Positions 1-9,815 of a stretch of 64,000 bases of DNA are shown here, piece after piece; position 1 is the stretch's first letter, and each line of letters starts with the position of its first letter. The DNA is taken from positions 1 through 64,000 of the forward strand of contig NZ_CP014229.1 in NCBI RefSeq assembly GCF_001553605.1, written 5' to 3'. The position numbers were made by a program, and so were the translations under genes. Under the pieces are notes generated by a model. That model ran no database searches. It saw only the letters and a list, made by a program, of their open reading frames with translations, and was not told where the DNA came from. The DNA comes from Desulfovibrio fairfieldensis. Its GTDB lineage: Bacteria; Desulfobacterota; Desulfovibrionia; Desulfovibrionales; Desulfovibrionaceae.

Positions 1-737
1 GCGGGCAGTTCGCGCTTGTCGGTGACGACCTTGCTCACCGCGCCGTCCTTGCCCTCCAGTTTGAGCACTTTCTCGGAGGCGTAGACGTCCACCTTGTGGC
101 TGACGCAGTCATGCTCGGCCATGCGCGCCAGGGAGTGGGAGAGCACGCCCGGCAGGATCTGGTCCATCATTTCCACCACGCTGACCTTGACGCCCCACAT
201 GTCGGCCAGGGCCACGGCCGCCTCCAGGCCGATGAAGCCGCCGCCCACAATCACGGCCTCGTTGATCTTGCCTTCCTGGCAGGCCGTGCGGATAGCGTCG
301 GCGGCTTCCAGGCGGGTGAGCGAAAGCACGTTCTTGAGGTCCTTGCCTTCCACCGGGGGCACGCGCGGGCTCGCGCCCGTGGCCAGCACCAGTTTGTCGT
401 AGGGCAGTTTTTCCTCTTTGCCGCTGATCACGTCCTTGACCAGCAGGGTCTTTGCCGCGCGGTCAATGGACAGGGCGCGGGTCTGGTTGCGCACGGTCAC
501 GCCCTTCATGGCGCGGAAAAACTCGGGGTCGCGGATGGTGTGGTAGGGCGTGGCGCGCAGATCGTCCAGATTCTGCACTTCGCCGGACACATAATAGGGG
601 ATGCCGCAGCCGCCGTAGGAAATGTAGACGTTTTCATCCACCAGGGTCACTTCGGCGTCGGGCATCAGGCGCTTGCAGCGGGAGGCGGCTTTGGGGCCCA
701 GGGCCACGCCGCCCACAATCAGAATTTTTTCGGGCAT
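1..737 (-). CDS. FAD/NAD(P)-dependent oxidoreductase, NADH oxidase / CoA-disulfide reductase type (C-terminal part outside window)
   Basis: The gene starts at the ATG at 737 behind a GGAG box and runs off the left edge, so about 245 N-terminal residues are visible. The N terminus MPEKILIVGG begins an FAD-binding Rossmann fold. SYGGCGIPYYVSGEV near residue 40 carries the single redox cysteine typical of the NADH oxidase / CoA-disulfide reductase group. ATGASPRVPP and VIVGGGFIGLEAA mark the FAD/NAD segments. The family reduces CoA disulfide, polysulfide or oxygen with NAD(P)H in the cytoplasm. In sulfate reducers a C-terminal rhodanese domain often follows, but that part is not visible here. 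The exact substrate cannot be told. Confidence 0.85.
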   Translation of the reverse strand, partial: MPEKILIVGGVALGPKAASRCKRLMPDAEVTLVDENVYISYGGCGIPYYVSGEVQNLDDLRATPYHTIRDPEFFRAMKGVTVRNQTRALSIDRAAKTLLVKDVISGKEEKLPYDKLVLATGASPRVPPVEGKDLKNVLSLTRLEAADAIRTACQEGKINEAVIVGGGFIGLEAAVALADMWGVKVSVVEMMDQILPGVLSHSLARMAEHDCVSHKVDVYASEKVLKLEGKDGAVSKVVTDKRELP

Positions 738-1021
738 ATTATAACTCTCCTTCATTGTTTATAGACTGATTATGTTCCGCTCTACGGGTATGTTGTCATT
801 GTCGCCGGCGGATTGAAACATACGGGCTTGTCGACAATCAGGCGGCTGGAAAAATATTTTGAAAATGGACGCGCGGCGCTTAAGGAGCGCGGCCCGCGCC
901 GGAGGCGGCCCATCGCCGCTCAGGCGAAATCAGTTGTGCCCGAAGGGCCGTGGTTTGGGCGCAGGGCATAAAAATAAAGCCTCCAAGATATCATATTTCA
1001 ATGCCGTTACCCGCCGGGAAG
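738..1021. other. Intergenic region upstream of the flavoprotein
   Basis: This 284-base gap lies between the selB stop and the flavoprotein start and has no credible ORF. It contains a 10-base perfect palindrome, TTGTCGACAA, about 100 bases upstream of the flavoprotein start. That could be an operator, but nothing else supports it. The flavoprotein promoter must lie here. Confidence 0.4.
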
Positions 1022-2977
1022 TCAGCGGCCTCTGTAGCGGCGCTGATCGCCCACCCTCACGGTAATCCGTTCATTGTCCATGTATTCCAGCAGGGCGATG
1101 AGATACTTGCGGGACAGGCCCAGAATTTCCTTCAATGCGCCCACGTCCAGATTCTCATGGTCGGTGAACCATTGGCGCACCCGTTCCAGAATGTCGGCCA
1201 GCGCGGCCCCGTCGTAATAGAGACCGTCCCTGATCTTGACCAGCGCGCCTTCCTCGCAGAGCAGGCGCAGCACGGGCGCGGCCTCTTTGGCGCTGACCCC
1301 CAGTTCTTCCAGCACATCCTTGGCGTTGGGCGGGGTGAGGCCCGCGCGCTGATGGGCTTGCAACAGCTTTTGCCGCAGACCCGCCTGATCCGCCGCCAAA
1401 GTCACCTTGTGCTCGGCCAGGCGCAGGCCCTCGCCGTCCACGACCAGACGGCCCTGCTTGAGGGCCGCGTCCAGAATTTTCTGGATCAGGCGCTGCGGCA
1501 GGCGTTTGCTCCAACCGCTCAACAGGGCGTTGCGCGAAAAGGCGGGCTTGAGCGGGTCCTTGCGGTGCAGCTCTTCGGCCCGCGCCAGGCAGGCGGCCAG
1601 CAGGTCCGCGAAAGCCGTCCTACTGATCCACTGGCGGCTCTCCTTGTCCCAACAGAGGGCTTCGCCTTTGGAGGAAAGCAGATTCAGGCCGGATTCCAGG
1701 GCGGAGGCGGACAGGCCGGTCAGGACCTTGAGCCGGGCCTCGTCGGCGCCGTCCCGGCCGCGCAGCAGCAGAACGGCGCGGGCCGGAGCCGCGCGGTCCT
1801 CGGCCTTGGCGGCTTTGCCGTCGCAGGCGCGCTCATGCAGATTGGGCAATTGCTCCAGCAGGCGCAGCTTGTCGGCCAGTTCCGGGTCTTTGCGGCGCAG
1901 TTCCGGCGGCAGGGGACTGATCAGAATGCCCCCGGCCACGGTGCGCAGGGGTGAATAGGCCCGCAGCACGCAGTGATCCCCGAACACGCCCACCATATCC
2001 TCGGCAAAGCGCACTTCAGCCAGCGCGGTTTCACCCGGGGCCAGTTTGTCCCGGTCCCGGAAGATCACGCGGGCCGGGCATTCGCGCGTGCCGTGATGGA
2101 AATGGATTTCCACCCGCTGGCGCAGGGGCCGGGGGGCAGAGGAAAGGCAGGTCAGGCGGAGCAGCCAGCGCCGGGAAGGGAAGAGTTCGCCGGGGTGGGC
2201 CAGCACAAAGCCGCGTTCAATTTCCGTGACGTCCAGGCCCTGCACGTTGACGGCGCAACGCTGGCCCGCCGCCACCGAGTCCACGGACTTGCCGTGGCGC
2301 TGCAGGCCGCGCGCGCGGGTGGGCAGGTCCGGCGGCATGAAGCGGGCTTCATCCCCGGCATTGACCGCGCCGGAAATCACCGTGCCGGTGATCACCGTGC
2401 CGTGGCCCTTCATGCTGAACACGCGGTCCACGGGCAGGCGAAAGATGTCGCCGCGGCGGCGCGGGGGCAGCTCGGCCGCGCAATTCAGGATATGGGTCCG
2501 GAGCGCGTCCAGACCCTCGCCCGTGGCCGAGGAAACGGGGAAGACCGGCGCGTTTTCCAGAAAAGTGCCTTGCAGAAAGCGCTGGATGTCTTCTTTGACC
2601 AGGGTGATCCAGTCCGGCTCGACCATGTCGGTTTTGGTCAGAGCCACAAAGCCGTTGCGGATGCCCAGCAGGGAACAGATTTCCAGATGCTCGCGGGTCT
2701 GGGGCATGACGCCCTCGTCCGCGGCAATGACCAGCATGACGAAGTCCACGCCCGCCGCGCCGGCCACCATGTTTTTGACGAAACGCTCATGGCCGGGCAC
2801 GTCCACAATGCCCAGGCGCTCGCCGCCGGGCAGATCCACCCAGGCGAAGCCGAGCTCGATGGTGATGCCCCGACGCTTTTCCTCGCCCAGACGGTCGCAG
2901 TCGATGCCGGTGAGGGCGCGCACCAGGGAGGTCTTGCCGTGATCAATATGTCCGGCCGTGCCCAGTACAATAGCCAT
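1022..2977 (-). CDS. selB: Selenocysteine-specific translation elongation factor SelB
   Basis: SelB is a GTPase that delivers selenocysteyl-tRNA to UGA codons followed by a SECIS hairpin. The N terminus has the SelB form of the GTPase motifs: [13 protein letters not shown] (P-loop), [13 protein letters not shown] (switch I), DVPGHERF (G3) and TKTD (G4). Beta-barrel domains follow, and then a long C-terminal region matching the tandem winged helices that bind SECIS. About 650 residues is normal for the family. I prefer the ATG at 2977, nine bases after GGAGG, over the in-frame GTG at 2986. It is probably its own transcript, because a terminator separates it from cheV. It implies that this organism makes selenoproteins such as formate dehydrogenases; none is seen in this window. 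Confidence 0.95.
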   Translation of the reverse strand: MAIVLGTAGHIDHGKTSLVRALTGIDCDRLGEEKRRGITIELGFAWVDLPGGERLGIVDVPGHERFVKNMVAGAAGVDFVMLVIAADEGVMPQTREHLEICSLLGIRNGFVALTKTDMVEPDWITLVKEDIQRFLQGTFLENAPVFPVSSATGEGLDALRTHILNCAAELPPRRRGDIFRLPVDRVFSMKGHGTVITGTVISGAVNAGDEARFMPPDLPTRARGLQRHGKSVDSVAAGQRCAVNVQGLDVTEIERGFVLAHPGELFPSRRWLLRLTCLSSAPRPLRQRVEIHFHHGTRECPARVIFRDRDKLAPGETALAEVRFAEDMVGVFGDHCVLRAYSPLRTVAGGILISPLPPELRRKDPELADKLRLLEQLPNLHERACDGKAAKAEDRAAPARAVLLLRGRDGADEARLKVLTGLSASALESGLNLLSSKGEALCWDKESRQWISRTAFADLLAACLARAEELHRKDPLKPAFSRNALLSGWSKRLPQRLIQKILDAALKQGRLVVDGEGLRLAEHKVTLAADQAGLRQKLLQAHQRAGLTPPNAKDVLEELGVSAKEAAPVLRLLCEEGALVKIRDGLYYDGAALADILERVRQWFTDHENLDVGALKEILGLSRKYLIALLEYMDNERITVRVGDQRRYRGR

Positions 2978-3054
2978 GTTCCGCACCCTCCGTCGCCGAA
3001 TATGTCAGAGCGAACATACACCGGAGAATACGGCATTGCAAATGAGACGGACAC

Positions 3055-3086
3055 GAAAAAGGGGGAATGCGCAGGCGCATTCCCCC
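3055..3086 (-). terminator. Rho-independent terminator of cheV
   Basis: A perfect 12-bp stem (GGGGGAATGCGC, 3061-3072, with its complement at 3075-3086) has a 2-base loop. On the minus strand it is followed by a run of T. It lies directly downstream of the cheV stop and upstream of selB, so it separates the two genes. Confidence 0.85.
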
Positions 3087-3118
3087 TAATATCAACATCT
3101 TTGTAGGGATATGAAAAA

Positions 3119-4135
3119 TCAGGCCTGCCCGGCCTGGGCCCGTTCCCGGTCCTTGATCAGGGCCAGGGCCCGCTTGGCGAGCTGGGTCACTTCCGGCTTG
3201 GAAATCTGGTCGTCCGCGCCCACGCTTTCGCCCTTGTGGCGCAGCTTGTCCGTGATCAGGGAGGAGAAGAGCACTACCGGCAGTTGTTTGAGCATCGGGT
3301 CGGTCTTGATGCGGTGGGTCAGGTTGAGGCCGTCCATGACCGGCATTTCAATGTCGGAAACCATCACATGCACAAAGTCGGTGATGGGACGGTTGCCTTC
3401 TTCGGCGCGGCGCTTGAAGTCTTCCAGGCGTTCCCAGGCTTCGCGGCCGTTTTCCACGACTTCCACGGTGAAGCCCGCCTTTTCCAGCAGGTCGCGTTGC
3501 ATTTCGCGCACCAGGGCCGAGTCGTCGGCCACCAGGGCCCGGTAGCCGGTATTGTCCCAGTCCGCGCCCAGGTCGTCCAGGCGCAGGCCCAGCTTGGGAT
3601 TAAGGTTGGCCACCACTTTTTCCAGGTCCAGCAGGAAGACGATGCGTTCTTCCAGCTTGACCACGCCGATGACCGTATTGTTGGATACCGCAGCCACGTA
3701 TTTGTTGGGCTGTTCCACCTTTTCCCAGCTGATGCGGTGGATGCGGTTGACCCCGGAAACCATGAAGGCCGTGGTGACGTTATTGAACTCCGTCACAATG
3801 GTCTTGGGCTGCTCGTCGGTCTGGGTATGGGTTTTGCCCAGCCACATGGCGAGATCCACCAGGGGGATGATCCGCGAGCGCAGGTTGAAGGCCCCGAGTA
3901 CGCTGGGGTGCTGCACTTCCGGCAGTTCCGTGACCTTGGGCATGCGGATGATTTCCAGCACCTTGGCCACGTTGACGCCGTAATAGCCCCGGTAAGATCC
4001 TTCACCGGCGGCCGCTTGCGGGTCCGCGTTCACGTCCCCCGCATCGACTGTGGGAAAGGTGGCCTCATCCAGGTAAAATTCCACCACTTCCAGCTCATTG
4101 GTGCCGGCTTCCAGCAGAATGTTTGTCTGAGCCAT
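3119..4135 (-). CDS. cheV: CheV-type chemotaxis coupling protein (CheW domain plus receiver)
   Basis: This 338-residue protein has a CheW-like coupling domain (about residues 20-175, with VLGAFNLRSRIIPLVDLAMWLG and GVNRIHRISWEKVEQP typical of CheV) joined to a receiver domain (about 185-335). VSDIEMPVMDG holds the phospho-acceptor, about D261, and SKPE holds the conserved lysine. It couples chemoreceptors to CheA and tunes signalling by phosphorylation. The start is the ATG at 4135, four bases after GGAGG; the longer ORF upstream has no support. No other che genes are adjacent, but a chemoreceptor is encoded at 40.5 kb. Confidence 0.92.
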   Translation of the reverse strand: MAQTNILLEAGTNELEVVEFYLDEATFPTVDAGDVNADPQAAAGEGSYRGYYGVNVAKVLEIIRMPKVTELPEVQHPSVLGAFNLRSRIIPLVDLAMWLGKTHTQTDEQPKTIVTEFNNVTTAFMVSGVNRIHRISWEKVEQPNKYVAAVSNNTVIGVVKLEERIVFLLDLEKVVANLNPKLGLRLDDLGADWDNTGYRALVADDSALVREMQRDLLEKAGFTVEVVENGREAWERLEDFKRRAEEGNRPITDFVHVMVSDIEMPVMDGLNLTHRIKTDPMLKQLPVVLFSSLITDKLRHKGESVGADDQISKPEVTQLAKRALALIKDRERAQAGQA

Positions 4136-4257
4136 GCTGCCTCCGAAAAGACGCTCTACATATGGCGCGTCCGGGAAAAAGCCGCGACATGCGGACATGT
4201 TCTTCAGGCGCTGTCGGTCCGGCGGACGCCGTGCGCCCCGCCGTGGATGTGCGTTGC

Positions 4258-5130
4258 CTACAGTGACGTCAGCCAGTTTTCAGCGGCGTCAATAAGGCTT
4301 TTCGGCGTGGATGCGCCGGCCGTTAGGCCTGCGCGCGTTTTTTGCGCAAATCTTTTGGCGTCAAGTTCGTCGGCGCTTTCCACATGGAAGGTGTCGATGC
4401 CGCTCAGAGCCGCCACATCGGCCAGGCGGCGGGTATTGCCGCTCTGTCTGCCCCCCACGATTACCATGACATCCACCGAGGAAGCAATGCTGCGGGCCTC
4501 CTCCTGGCGCTCACGCGTGGCGTCGCAAATGGTGGAGAGCACTGTCAGGCCGGGAAAGCGCGCGCGCAGGGCCGCTTCCAGAGCGGTGAACGTTTCGCGG
4601 TCCTGGGTGGTCTGGGAGGCCAGCACATGGGTGTGGCCGGGGTCCAGACGCAGTTCGGCCAGCTCTTCCGGACTGCCGAAGACATGGGCCGGGCCGTGCG
4701 CGTAAGACACCAGCCCGCGCACCTCCGGATGGTCGGCCTCGCCGAAGAGCAGGAGGGTGGCCCCGGCGCGCGTGGCCCGCGCGATGGCAAGCTGGGCCTT
4801 TTTGACCTTGGGGCAGGTGGCGTCCACAACCCGCGCGCCGCTGGCGCGCACGCGCTCCTCCTCCTGCCGGGGGATGCCGTGGGCGCGGATGATGACCCTG
4901 TCATCGGGCAGCAGTTCGGCGGCATCGCGCACGCAGGCCACGCCTTTGGCCTCATAGAAGGCCAGCACCTGCGGATTGTGGATGATGGGTCCCAGGGTGC
5001 AGATACGTCCGCGCGGGTCGTTGCTCTTGCCGATGCCGGTGGTGGCTTCGTCCAGGGCCGTGTCCAGCTTTTGCAGGGCCAGGCTCACGCCCATGCAGAA
5101 ACCCGCGGTTTTGGCGCGGATGACATTCAT
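4258..5130 (-). CDS. ispH: 4-hydroxy-3-methylbut-2-enyl diphosphate reductase (IspH/LytB)
   Basis: The product catalyses the last step of the MEP isoprenoid pathway, reducing HMBPP to IPP and DMAPP with a [4Fe-4S] cluster. The N terminus AKTAGFCMGVSLAL holds the first cluster cysteine, VDATCPKVKKAQ the second, and STICDATRERQEEA the third. IRAHGIP, DHPEVRG and QTTQD are further family motifs. At 290 residues it is of normal length. The start has AAGGAG seven bases upstream. It lies 39 bases downstream of the tRNA-dihydrouridine synthase gene on the same strand, so the two are probably cotranscribed. Confidence 0.96.
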   Translation of the reverse strand: MNVIRAKTAGFCMGVSLALQKLDTALDEATTGIGKSNDPRGRICTLGPIIHNPQVLAFYEAKGVACVRDAAELLPDDRVIIRAHGIPRQEEERVRASGARVVDATCPKVKKAQLAIARATRAGATLLLFGEADHPEVRGLVSYAHGPAHVFGSPEELAELRLDPGHTHVLASQTTQDRETFTALEAALRARFPGLTVLSTICDATRERQEEARSIASSVDVMVIVGGRQSGNTRRLADVAALSGIDTFHVESADELDAKRFAQKTRAGLTAGASTPKSLIDAAENWLTSL

Positions 5131-5169
5131 ATCCCGATCTCCTTGAGGGGCGGTTGGCGGAAAGGGAGG

Positions 5170-6174
5170 TCAGCGGGAGGCGGCGGCCAGAAAATTTTCC
5201 AGCGCGTCCGTGAGCTCCCGCCAATCAGTACAGCGGCAGAGCTCCCGGCGCAAGGTCCGCGTGCCGGGCAGGGCCCGCACGTAGCGCGGCACCACTGAGC
5301 GCATTTTCCACAGCGCGGCCTTTCCGGGGCAGAGTGAGCGCGCCAGGTCCATGTGCCGCAAAATCATGGCCCGCAGGGCGGCGGGCGTGGGCTCGGCAAT
5401 GCGCTCCCCCCGGCAGAGCGCCAGATGGGCGGCGAAAATGCCCGGACCGTGCATGGCCCCGCGCGCGTACATCACGCCCGTGGCCCCGGTCTGCTCCAGG
5501 CAGCGCAGGCCGTCGGCGGCGCTGAACAGGTCGCCGCTGGCCAGCAGCGGCAGGGACAGGCGCGGCTTCAGGCGGGCCAGGGCCTCCCAGTCCGCCGTGC
5601 CGCCGAAGCCCTGGCGAGCCGTGCGCGGATGCAGGGTCAGCCAGCCAGCGCCCAGGTCCTCCAGGCGCAGGGCCAGATCGGGCAGCACCGGGTGCGCGTC
5701 GTCCAGGCCCAGGCGCAGCTTGAAGCCCACCCGGCCCGGCCCCGCTTCTTCCAGCATGGCTCCGGCCACGGCCAGGCTGTTTTCCAGGTCGCCCAGCATG
5801 GCGGCGCCCGCGCCCTGGCGCAAGACCTTGGGTACGGAGCAGCCCATGTTCAGGTCAAACCAGCCGTAGCCCGCCTCGCGCAGCAGGGCCACGGCCCGGC
5901 GTAGAAAGTCCGCTTCCGCGCCGAACAGCTGGACTACCAGGGGCTGGTCCTCGGGCAGGCTGACCAGCAGGTCGTTAGTGCCGGGGCTCTGGTAAACCAG
6001 CCCCTTGGCGCTGACCATTTCAGTGACGCAGACAGCGGCCCCGTATTCCCGGCAGAGCAGGCGGAAAGGCAAATCACTGTATCCGGCCAACGGGGCCAGC
6101 CAGGGTTTGTCCCGGCCGAAGGGCAGATGGTCGGGATTGGCCGGGCAACGGGGCAGCAAGGCGGTTTTGCTCAT
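5170..6174 (-). CDS. tRNA-dihydrouridine synthase (Dus family)
   Basis: This FMN enzyme reduces specific uridines of tRNA to dihydrouridine. Family marks include LAPLAGYSDLPFRLLCREYG at the N terminus, FDLNMGCSVPKV with the catalytic-loop cysteine, FKLRLGLDD, LHPRTARQGFGG and ASGDLFSA. From the chosen start it has 334 residues. That ATG at 6174 forms an ATGA overlap with the stop of the upstream SulP gene, which suggests translational coupling. A longer reading frame would extend into the SulP coding sequence and is rejected. The exact Dus subtype cannot be assigned. Confidence 0.9.
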   Translation of the reverse strand: MSKTALLPRCPANPDHLPFGRDKPWLAPLAGYSDLPFRLLCREYGAAVCVTEMVSAKGLVYQSPGTNDLLVSLPEDQPLVVQLFGAEADFLRRAVALLREAGYGWFDLNMGCSVPKVLRQGAGAAMLGDLENSLAVAGAMLEEAGPGRVGFKLRLGLDDAHPVLPDLALRLEDLGAGWLTLHPRTARQGFGGTADWEALARLKPRLSLPLLASGDLFSAADGLRCLEQTGATGVMYARGAMHGPGIFAAHLALCRGERIAEPTPAALRAMILRHMDLARSLCPGKAALWKMRSVVPRYVRALPGTRTLRRELCRCTDWRELTDALENFLAAASR

Positions 6175-8039
6175 GTGTTTTTCGGTTTTTCCGGGCCGGG
6201 AAGGACGACTGTGCCTTTCTGTCCGCCTGCCGCTGCCGTCGCGGCCGCCTCTCTGGCCAGGGCGGCATGCGCGACCGGATCCCCCGGAACGGGCGGCACG
6301 GGCGGAGCGGGCGGCGGGCCTTCCGGCGCGGGGAAAACGCATTGGTTGTCCCGGCAGGAAACCCGGTTGAGCAGGTTAGTGGCCAGACGCAGGCCTTCAT
6401 TGATGGTCTCGGCCACAAAGCCGGAACTCAGATAATCCAGAATGCCGGTGCGCCTGAGAATATCGCGGACGTTGCGGCTGCCCACCACCAGAATCACGGG
6501 CATGGAGCGGGCGTAGCAGCGCTCCACGAACTGGGCCAGGGCATGCGCGCCCGAGGCGTCCAGCCAGAACACGCGGGTCAGGCTCAGGACCACCAGGCGG
6601 GCGGGCTCGCGGTCTTCCTCGTAAAGCTGGCGTTCCAGTTCGTGGATGGCCCCGAAAAAGAGAGTACCCTCAATGACGTAGACCGCGATGCCGGGCGGCA
6701 GGTCCGGCGTCGCGTCGCGCAGCAGGGGGGCTTCGGGCCGCAGACGGAGCACGCGCGGGTGCGCGGTCTTGTAGATGAAGAGCACCAGCGAAAGCAGCAC
6801 GCCCACGAAAATGGCCCGCTCCAGGTCCAGGATCAGGGTGGCGGCAAAGGTCAGCAGCAGCACGGCGCGGTCGATGCGCGTGGCCACCAGGCAGAGGCGG
6901 ATGGATTCACGGTCTATCATCTGAAAGGAGATCAGCAACAGCACTCCGCCCAGGGCGGGCATGGGCAGCCAGCTCATCAGCGGGGCCAGCACAAAGAGCA
7001 TGGGCAGGGCCAGCAGGCCGGAATACACGGTGCCCATGCGGGTGTTGCCGCCGGAGGTGACCACCAGGGCGCTGCGGGTGAAGGAGCCGCAGCCCGGTAT
7101 GCCCGAGGTCAGGCCCGCCGCGATATTGCCCAGGCCCTGGCCGATGAGTTCCTGGCTGCCGTCGAAGCTGTCGCCCTTGATGGCGGCCATTTGCTTGCCG
7201 ATGGCCAGAGATTCCACCGTGCCCAGCAGGGCGATGGCCAGGGCGGGCATGAACAGATCGCCCAGAGCCGTGATGTCGAAAGCCGGGGGCAGGGAAAAGG
7301 GCGGGATCACGTTGGGGATGGGCCCCACCAGGGTTACGCCGTGTTCCTTGACCTGGAAGATCGCGCCCACGGCCCCCACCAGGGCCAGGGCGATCAGGGT
7401 GGACGGGAAGCGTCGGGAAATGCGGCGCAAGGCCACGATCAGGACTATGGTCAGCACGGCCAGGCCCAGGCTCCAGTAGTTGATCTGGTCCAGATTTCGA
7501 AAAGCCATGCCGATCTGGGGGAAGAACCCGGCGGGCTTGGGCCCGGTCAGGCCCAGCACGGTTTTGAGCTGCCCCGCGGCGATGAGCAGGGCCGCGCCCG
7601 TGGCAAAGGCCACCATGACCGAGTGGGAGATGAAGTTGGCCAGATCGCCCAGACGGGCCAGCCCCATGCCCACCTGGATCAGCCCGCAGAGCAGGGCCAG
7701 GCCGAAGACATAGGTCATGCGCGCTTCTTCGGGCAGGCTGGAAAGCAGCGTGCCGCCTATGCTCACCGTCGCCATGGTGGAAAAGAGCACCATGGAAATG
7801 GCGTTGGTGGGTCCGGCGGCCAGATAGCGGGCCGAGCCCCAGAGCGCGGCCACGATCACCGGCAGCATACAGGCGTAAATGCCGTATTGCGGGTGTACCC
7901 CGGCAATAAGGGCGTAGGCCATGGCCTGGGGAATAGCCATGGGCGTCACGGTCAGCGCGGCCATGAAATCCGCCCGGAAATCGCGTGTCGTGTAGGTCTT
8001 CAGGGTATCCAGAAAGGGAAAGAATCTGGCGGCGCGCAT
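6171..8039 (-). CDS. SulP-family anion permease with STAS domain (copy 1)
   Basis: A sulfate-permease (SLC26/SulP) type inner-membrane carrier of about 622 residues. The N-terminal signature VTPMAIPQAMAYALIAGVHPQYGIYA opens a multi-helix transport domain, with GLTSGIPGCGSFTRSA in the middle. A C-terminal STAS domain follows (IYVIEGTLFF..., VFWLDASGAHAL). After STAS there is an extra proline/alanine-rich tail with two cysteines. Sulfate is the obvious substrate in a sulfate reducer, but SulP members also carry bicarbonate, molybdate or organic anions. The start is probably the ATG at 8039, whose GAGGTG box overlaps the previous stop; a GTG at 8045 would give a GTGA overlap. Confidence 0.9.
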   Translation of the reverse strand: MRAARFFPFLDTLKTYTTRDFRADFMAALTVTPMAIPQAMAYALIAGVHPQYGIYACMLPVIVAALWGSARYLAAGPTNAISMVLFSTMATVSIGGTLLSSLPEEARMTYVFGLALLCGLIQVGMGLARLGDLANFISHSVMVAFATGAALLIAAGQLKTVLGLTGPKPAGFFPQIGMAFRNLDQINYWSLGLAVLTIVLIVALRRISRRFPSTLIALALVGAVGAIFQVKEHGVTLVGPIPNVIPPFSLPPAFDITALGDLFMPALAIALLGTVESLAIGKQMAAIKGDSFDGSQELIGQGLGNIAAGLTSGIPGCGSFTRSALVVTSGGNTRMGTVYSGLLALPMLFVLAPLMSWLPMPALGGVLLLISFQMIDRESIRLCLVATRIDRAVLLLTFAATLILDLERAIFVGVLLSLVLFIYKTAHPRVLRLRPEAPLLRDATPDLPPGIAVYVIEGTLFFGAIHELERQLYEEDREPARLVVLSLTRVFWLDASGAHALAQFVERCYARSMPVILVVGSRNVRDILRRTGILDYLSSGFVAETINEGLRLATNLLNRVSCRDNQCVFPAPEGPPPAPPVPPVPGDPVAHAALAREAAATAAAGGQKGTVVLPGPEKPKNT

Positions 8040-8041
8040 AT

Positions 8042-9814
8042 TCACCTCGGGGTGGGGGAAGGCCCGGAGGCCGTTTCCTGGGGCTGAGCGGCGGGCGGCA
8101 GCTCGCAGTCATCGCCTCGGCAGGTGATCCGTTGCAGCAGATTAGAGGCCAGTTGCAGGCCCTGATCCATGGTATCGGCCACGAAACCGGCGCTCAGATG
8201 CTCCAGGATGCCGGTACGCCGGAGAATGTCGCGGACGTTGCGGCTGCCCACCACCAGAATCACGGGCAGGGAGCGGGCGTAGCAGCGTTCCACGAATTGT
8301 TCCAGGGCGTGCGCGCCCGAGGCGTCCAGCCAGAACACGCGGGTCAGGCTCAAGACCACAAGGCGGGCGGGCTCGCGGTCTTCCTCCTCAAGCTGGCGTT
8401 CCAGTTCGTGAATGGCCCCGAAGAAAAGCGTGCCTTCAATGACATAGACGGCAACGCCCGGCGGCATGTCCGGCGGCGCGTTGCGCAACAGGGGGTCGTC
8501 GGGCCTGAGCCTGATCACGCGCGGGTGCGAGGTCTTGTAAATGTAGAGCAGCAGCGAGACCAGCACACCCACGAAAATGGCCTGTTCCAGATCCAGGAGC
8601 AGGGTGGCGGCAAAGGTCAGCAGCAGCACGGCGCGGTCCACGCGCGTGGCCACCAGACAGAGACGGATGGCGCGCAGGTCAAGCGTCTGCACCGAGATGA
8701 GCAGTAGGACCCCGGCCAGGGCGGGCATGGGCAGGCGGCTGATCATGGGGGCCAGCACAAAAAGCATAGGCAGGGCCAGCAGGCCGGAAAACACGGAAGC
8801 CATGCGGGTGCGCGCGCCCAGCGCAACCATGGGCGCGCTACGGGTAAAGGAGCCGCAGCCCGGGATGCCCGAGGTCAGCCCGGCCGCGATGTTGGCGAGG
8901 CCTTGGCCGATAAGCTCCTGGCTGCCGTCGAATTTGTCCCCCCTGATGCCCGCCATCTGCTTGCCGATGGCCAGGGATTGCACGGCCCCCAGCAGGGCGA
9001 TGGCCAGGGCGGGCATGAACAGGTCCCTGAACAGACTGAGGCTGAAGGCGGCCGGCAGAGAAAGGGGCGGAATGATGCTGGGAATGGCGCCCGCCAGGGC
9101 CACGCCCCTGCTCCGCACGTCCAGGACCATGCCCGCGAGGGTCGCCAGAGCCAGGGCGGCCAGGATGGAGGGAAAATGCCGCGAGAGCGCGCGGTTGAGA
9201 GTCAGGATCAGGGCAATGGTCAGCGCGGTCAGTCCCAGGCTCCATGGATTTACTTCCCTGATATGCTCAATGACCAGCCAGAGTTGGGGAAAAAAGCCGG
9301 AGGGCTGTGCGCCGGGCAGGCCCAGGGCGGTTTTGAGCTGGCTTCCGGCGATCAGGAAGGCCAGGCCCGAGCCGAAGGCCACCATGACCGAATGAGAAAT
9401 GTAGTTGGCCAGATCGCCGATGCGGGCGAGGCCCATGCCCAATTGGATCAGGCCGCAGAGCAGGGCCAGGGCGAAAATATAGGGCATGCGCGCCGCTTCG
9501 GGAAGGCTGGCCAGGGTGGCGCCGCCCACGCTGACCGTGGCCATGGTCGAAAACAGGACCACGGAAATGGCGTTGGTGGGTCCGGCCGCCATGAAGCGTG
9601 AGCAACCCCAGAGCGCGGCCATAATTACCGGCAGCATGCAGGCGTAAATGCCGTACTGCGGGTGCACCCCGGCCATCAGGGCATAGGCCATGGCCTGGGG
9701 GATGGCCATGGGCGTCACGGTGGCGGCCGCCATGATGTCGGCCCGCAGATCCCCTCGCGTATAGCTTTGCAGCGTGGGCAGAAAGGGGAAAAAACTACGG
9801 ACGCGCATGTGCAT
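8042..9814 (-). CDS. SulP-family anion permease with STAS domain (copy 2, tandem paralogue)
   Basis: A 590-residue paralogue of the next gene, collinear along its whole length. The N-terminal signature, the GLTSGIPGCGSFTRSA segment and the STAS motif VFWLDASGAHAL are nearly identical, so this is a tandem duplication. The tails differ after STAS, but both keep a C-x4-C pair (CRGDDC here, CRDNQC in the other). The ATG at 9814 is two bases from the GAF gene stop and follows GAGG at good spacing. Two SulP proteins from one message suggest either a heteromeric carrier or different anion preferences. The substrate is not determined. Confidence 0.9.
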   Translation of the reverse strand: MHMRVRSFFPFLPTLQSYTRGDLRADIMAAATVTPMAIPQAMAYALMAGVHPQYGIYACMLPVIMAALWGCSRFMAAGPTNAISVVLFSTMATVSVGGATLASLPEAARMPYIFALALLCGLIQLGMGLARIGDLANYISHSVMVAFGSGLAFLIAGSQLKTALGLPGAQPSGFFPQLWLVIEHIREVNPWSLGLTALTIALILTLNRALSRHFPSILAALALATLAGMVLDVRSRGVALAGAIPSIIPPLSLPAAFSLSLFRDLFMPALAIALLGAVQSLAIGKQMAGIRGDKFDGSQELIGQGLANIAAGLTSGIPGCGSFTRSAPMVALGARTRMASVFSGLLALPMLFVLAPMISRLPMPALAGVLLLISVQTLDLRAIRLCLVATRVDRAVLLLTFAATLLLDLEQAIFVGVLVSLLLYIYKTSHPRVIRLRPDDPLLRNAPPDMPPGVAVYVIEGTLFFGAIHELERQLEEEDREPARLVVLSLTRVFWLDASGAHALEQFVERCYARSLPVILVVGSRNVRDILRRTGILEHLSAGFVADTMDQGLQLASNLLQRITCRGDDCELPPAAQPQETASGPSPTPR

Positions 9815-9815
9815 C

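Noticed and set aside
829..841. TTGTCGACAA palindrome as a Rex or other redox operator
   Set aside because: Does not match the Rex consensus TTGTG-N8-CACAA; a single short palindrome is not enough.
6267..8087. 606-codon plus-strand open frame opposite SulP copy 1
   Set aside because: Histidine/glutamine/glycine-rich antisense shadow of a well-supported transporter.
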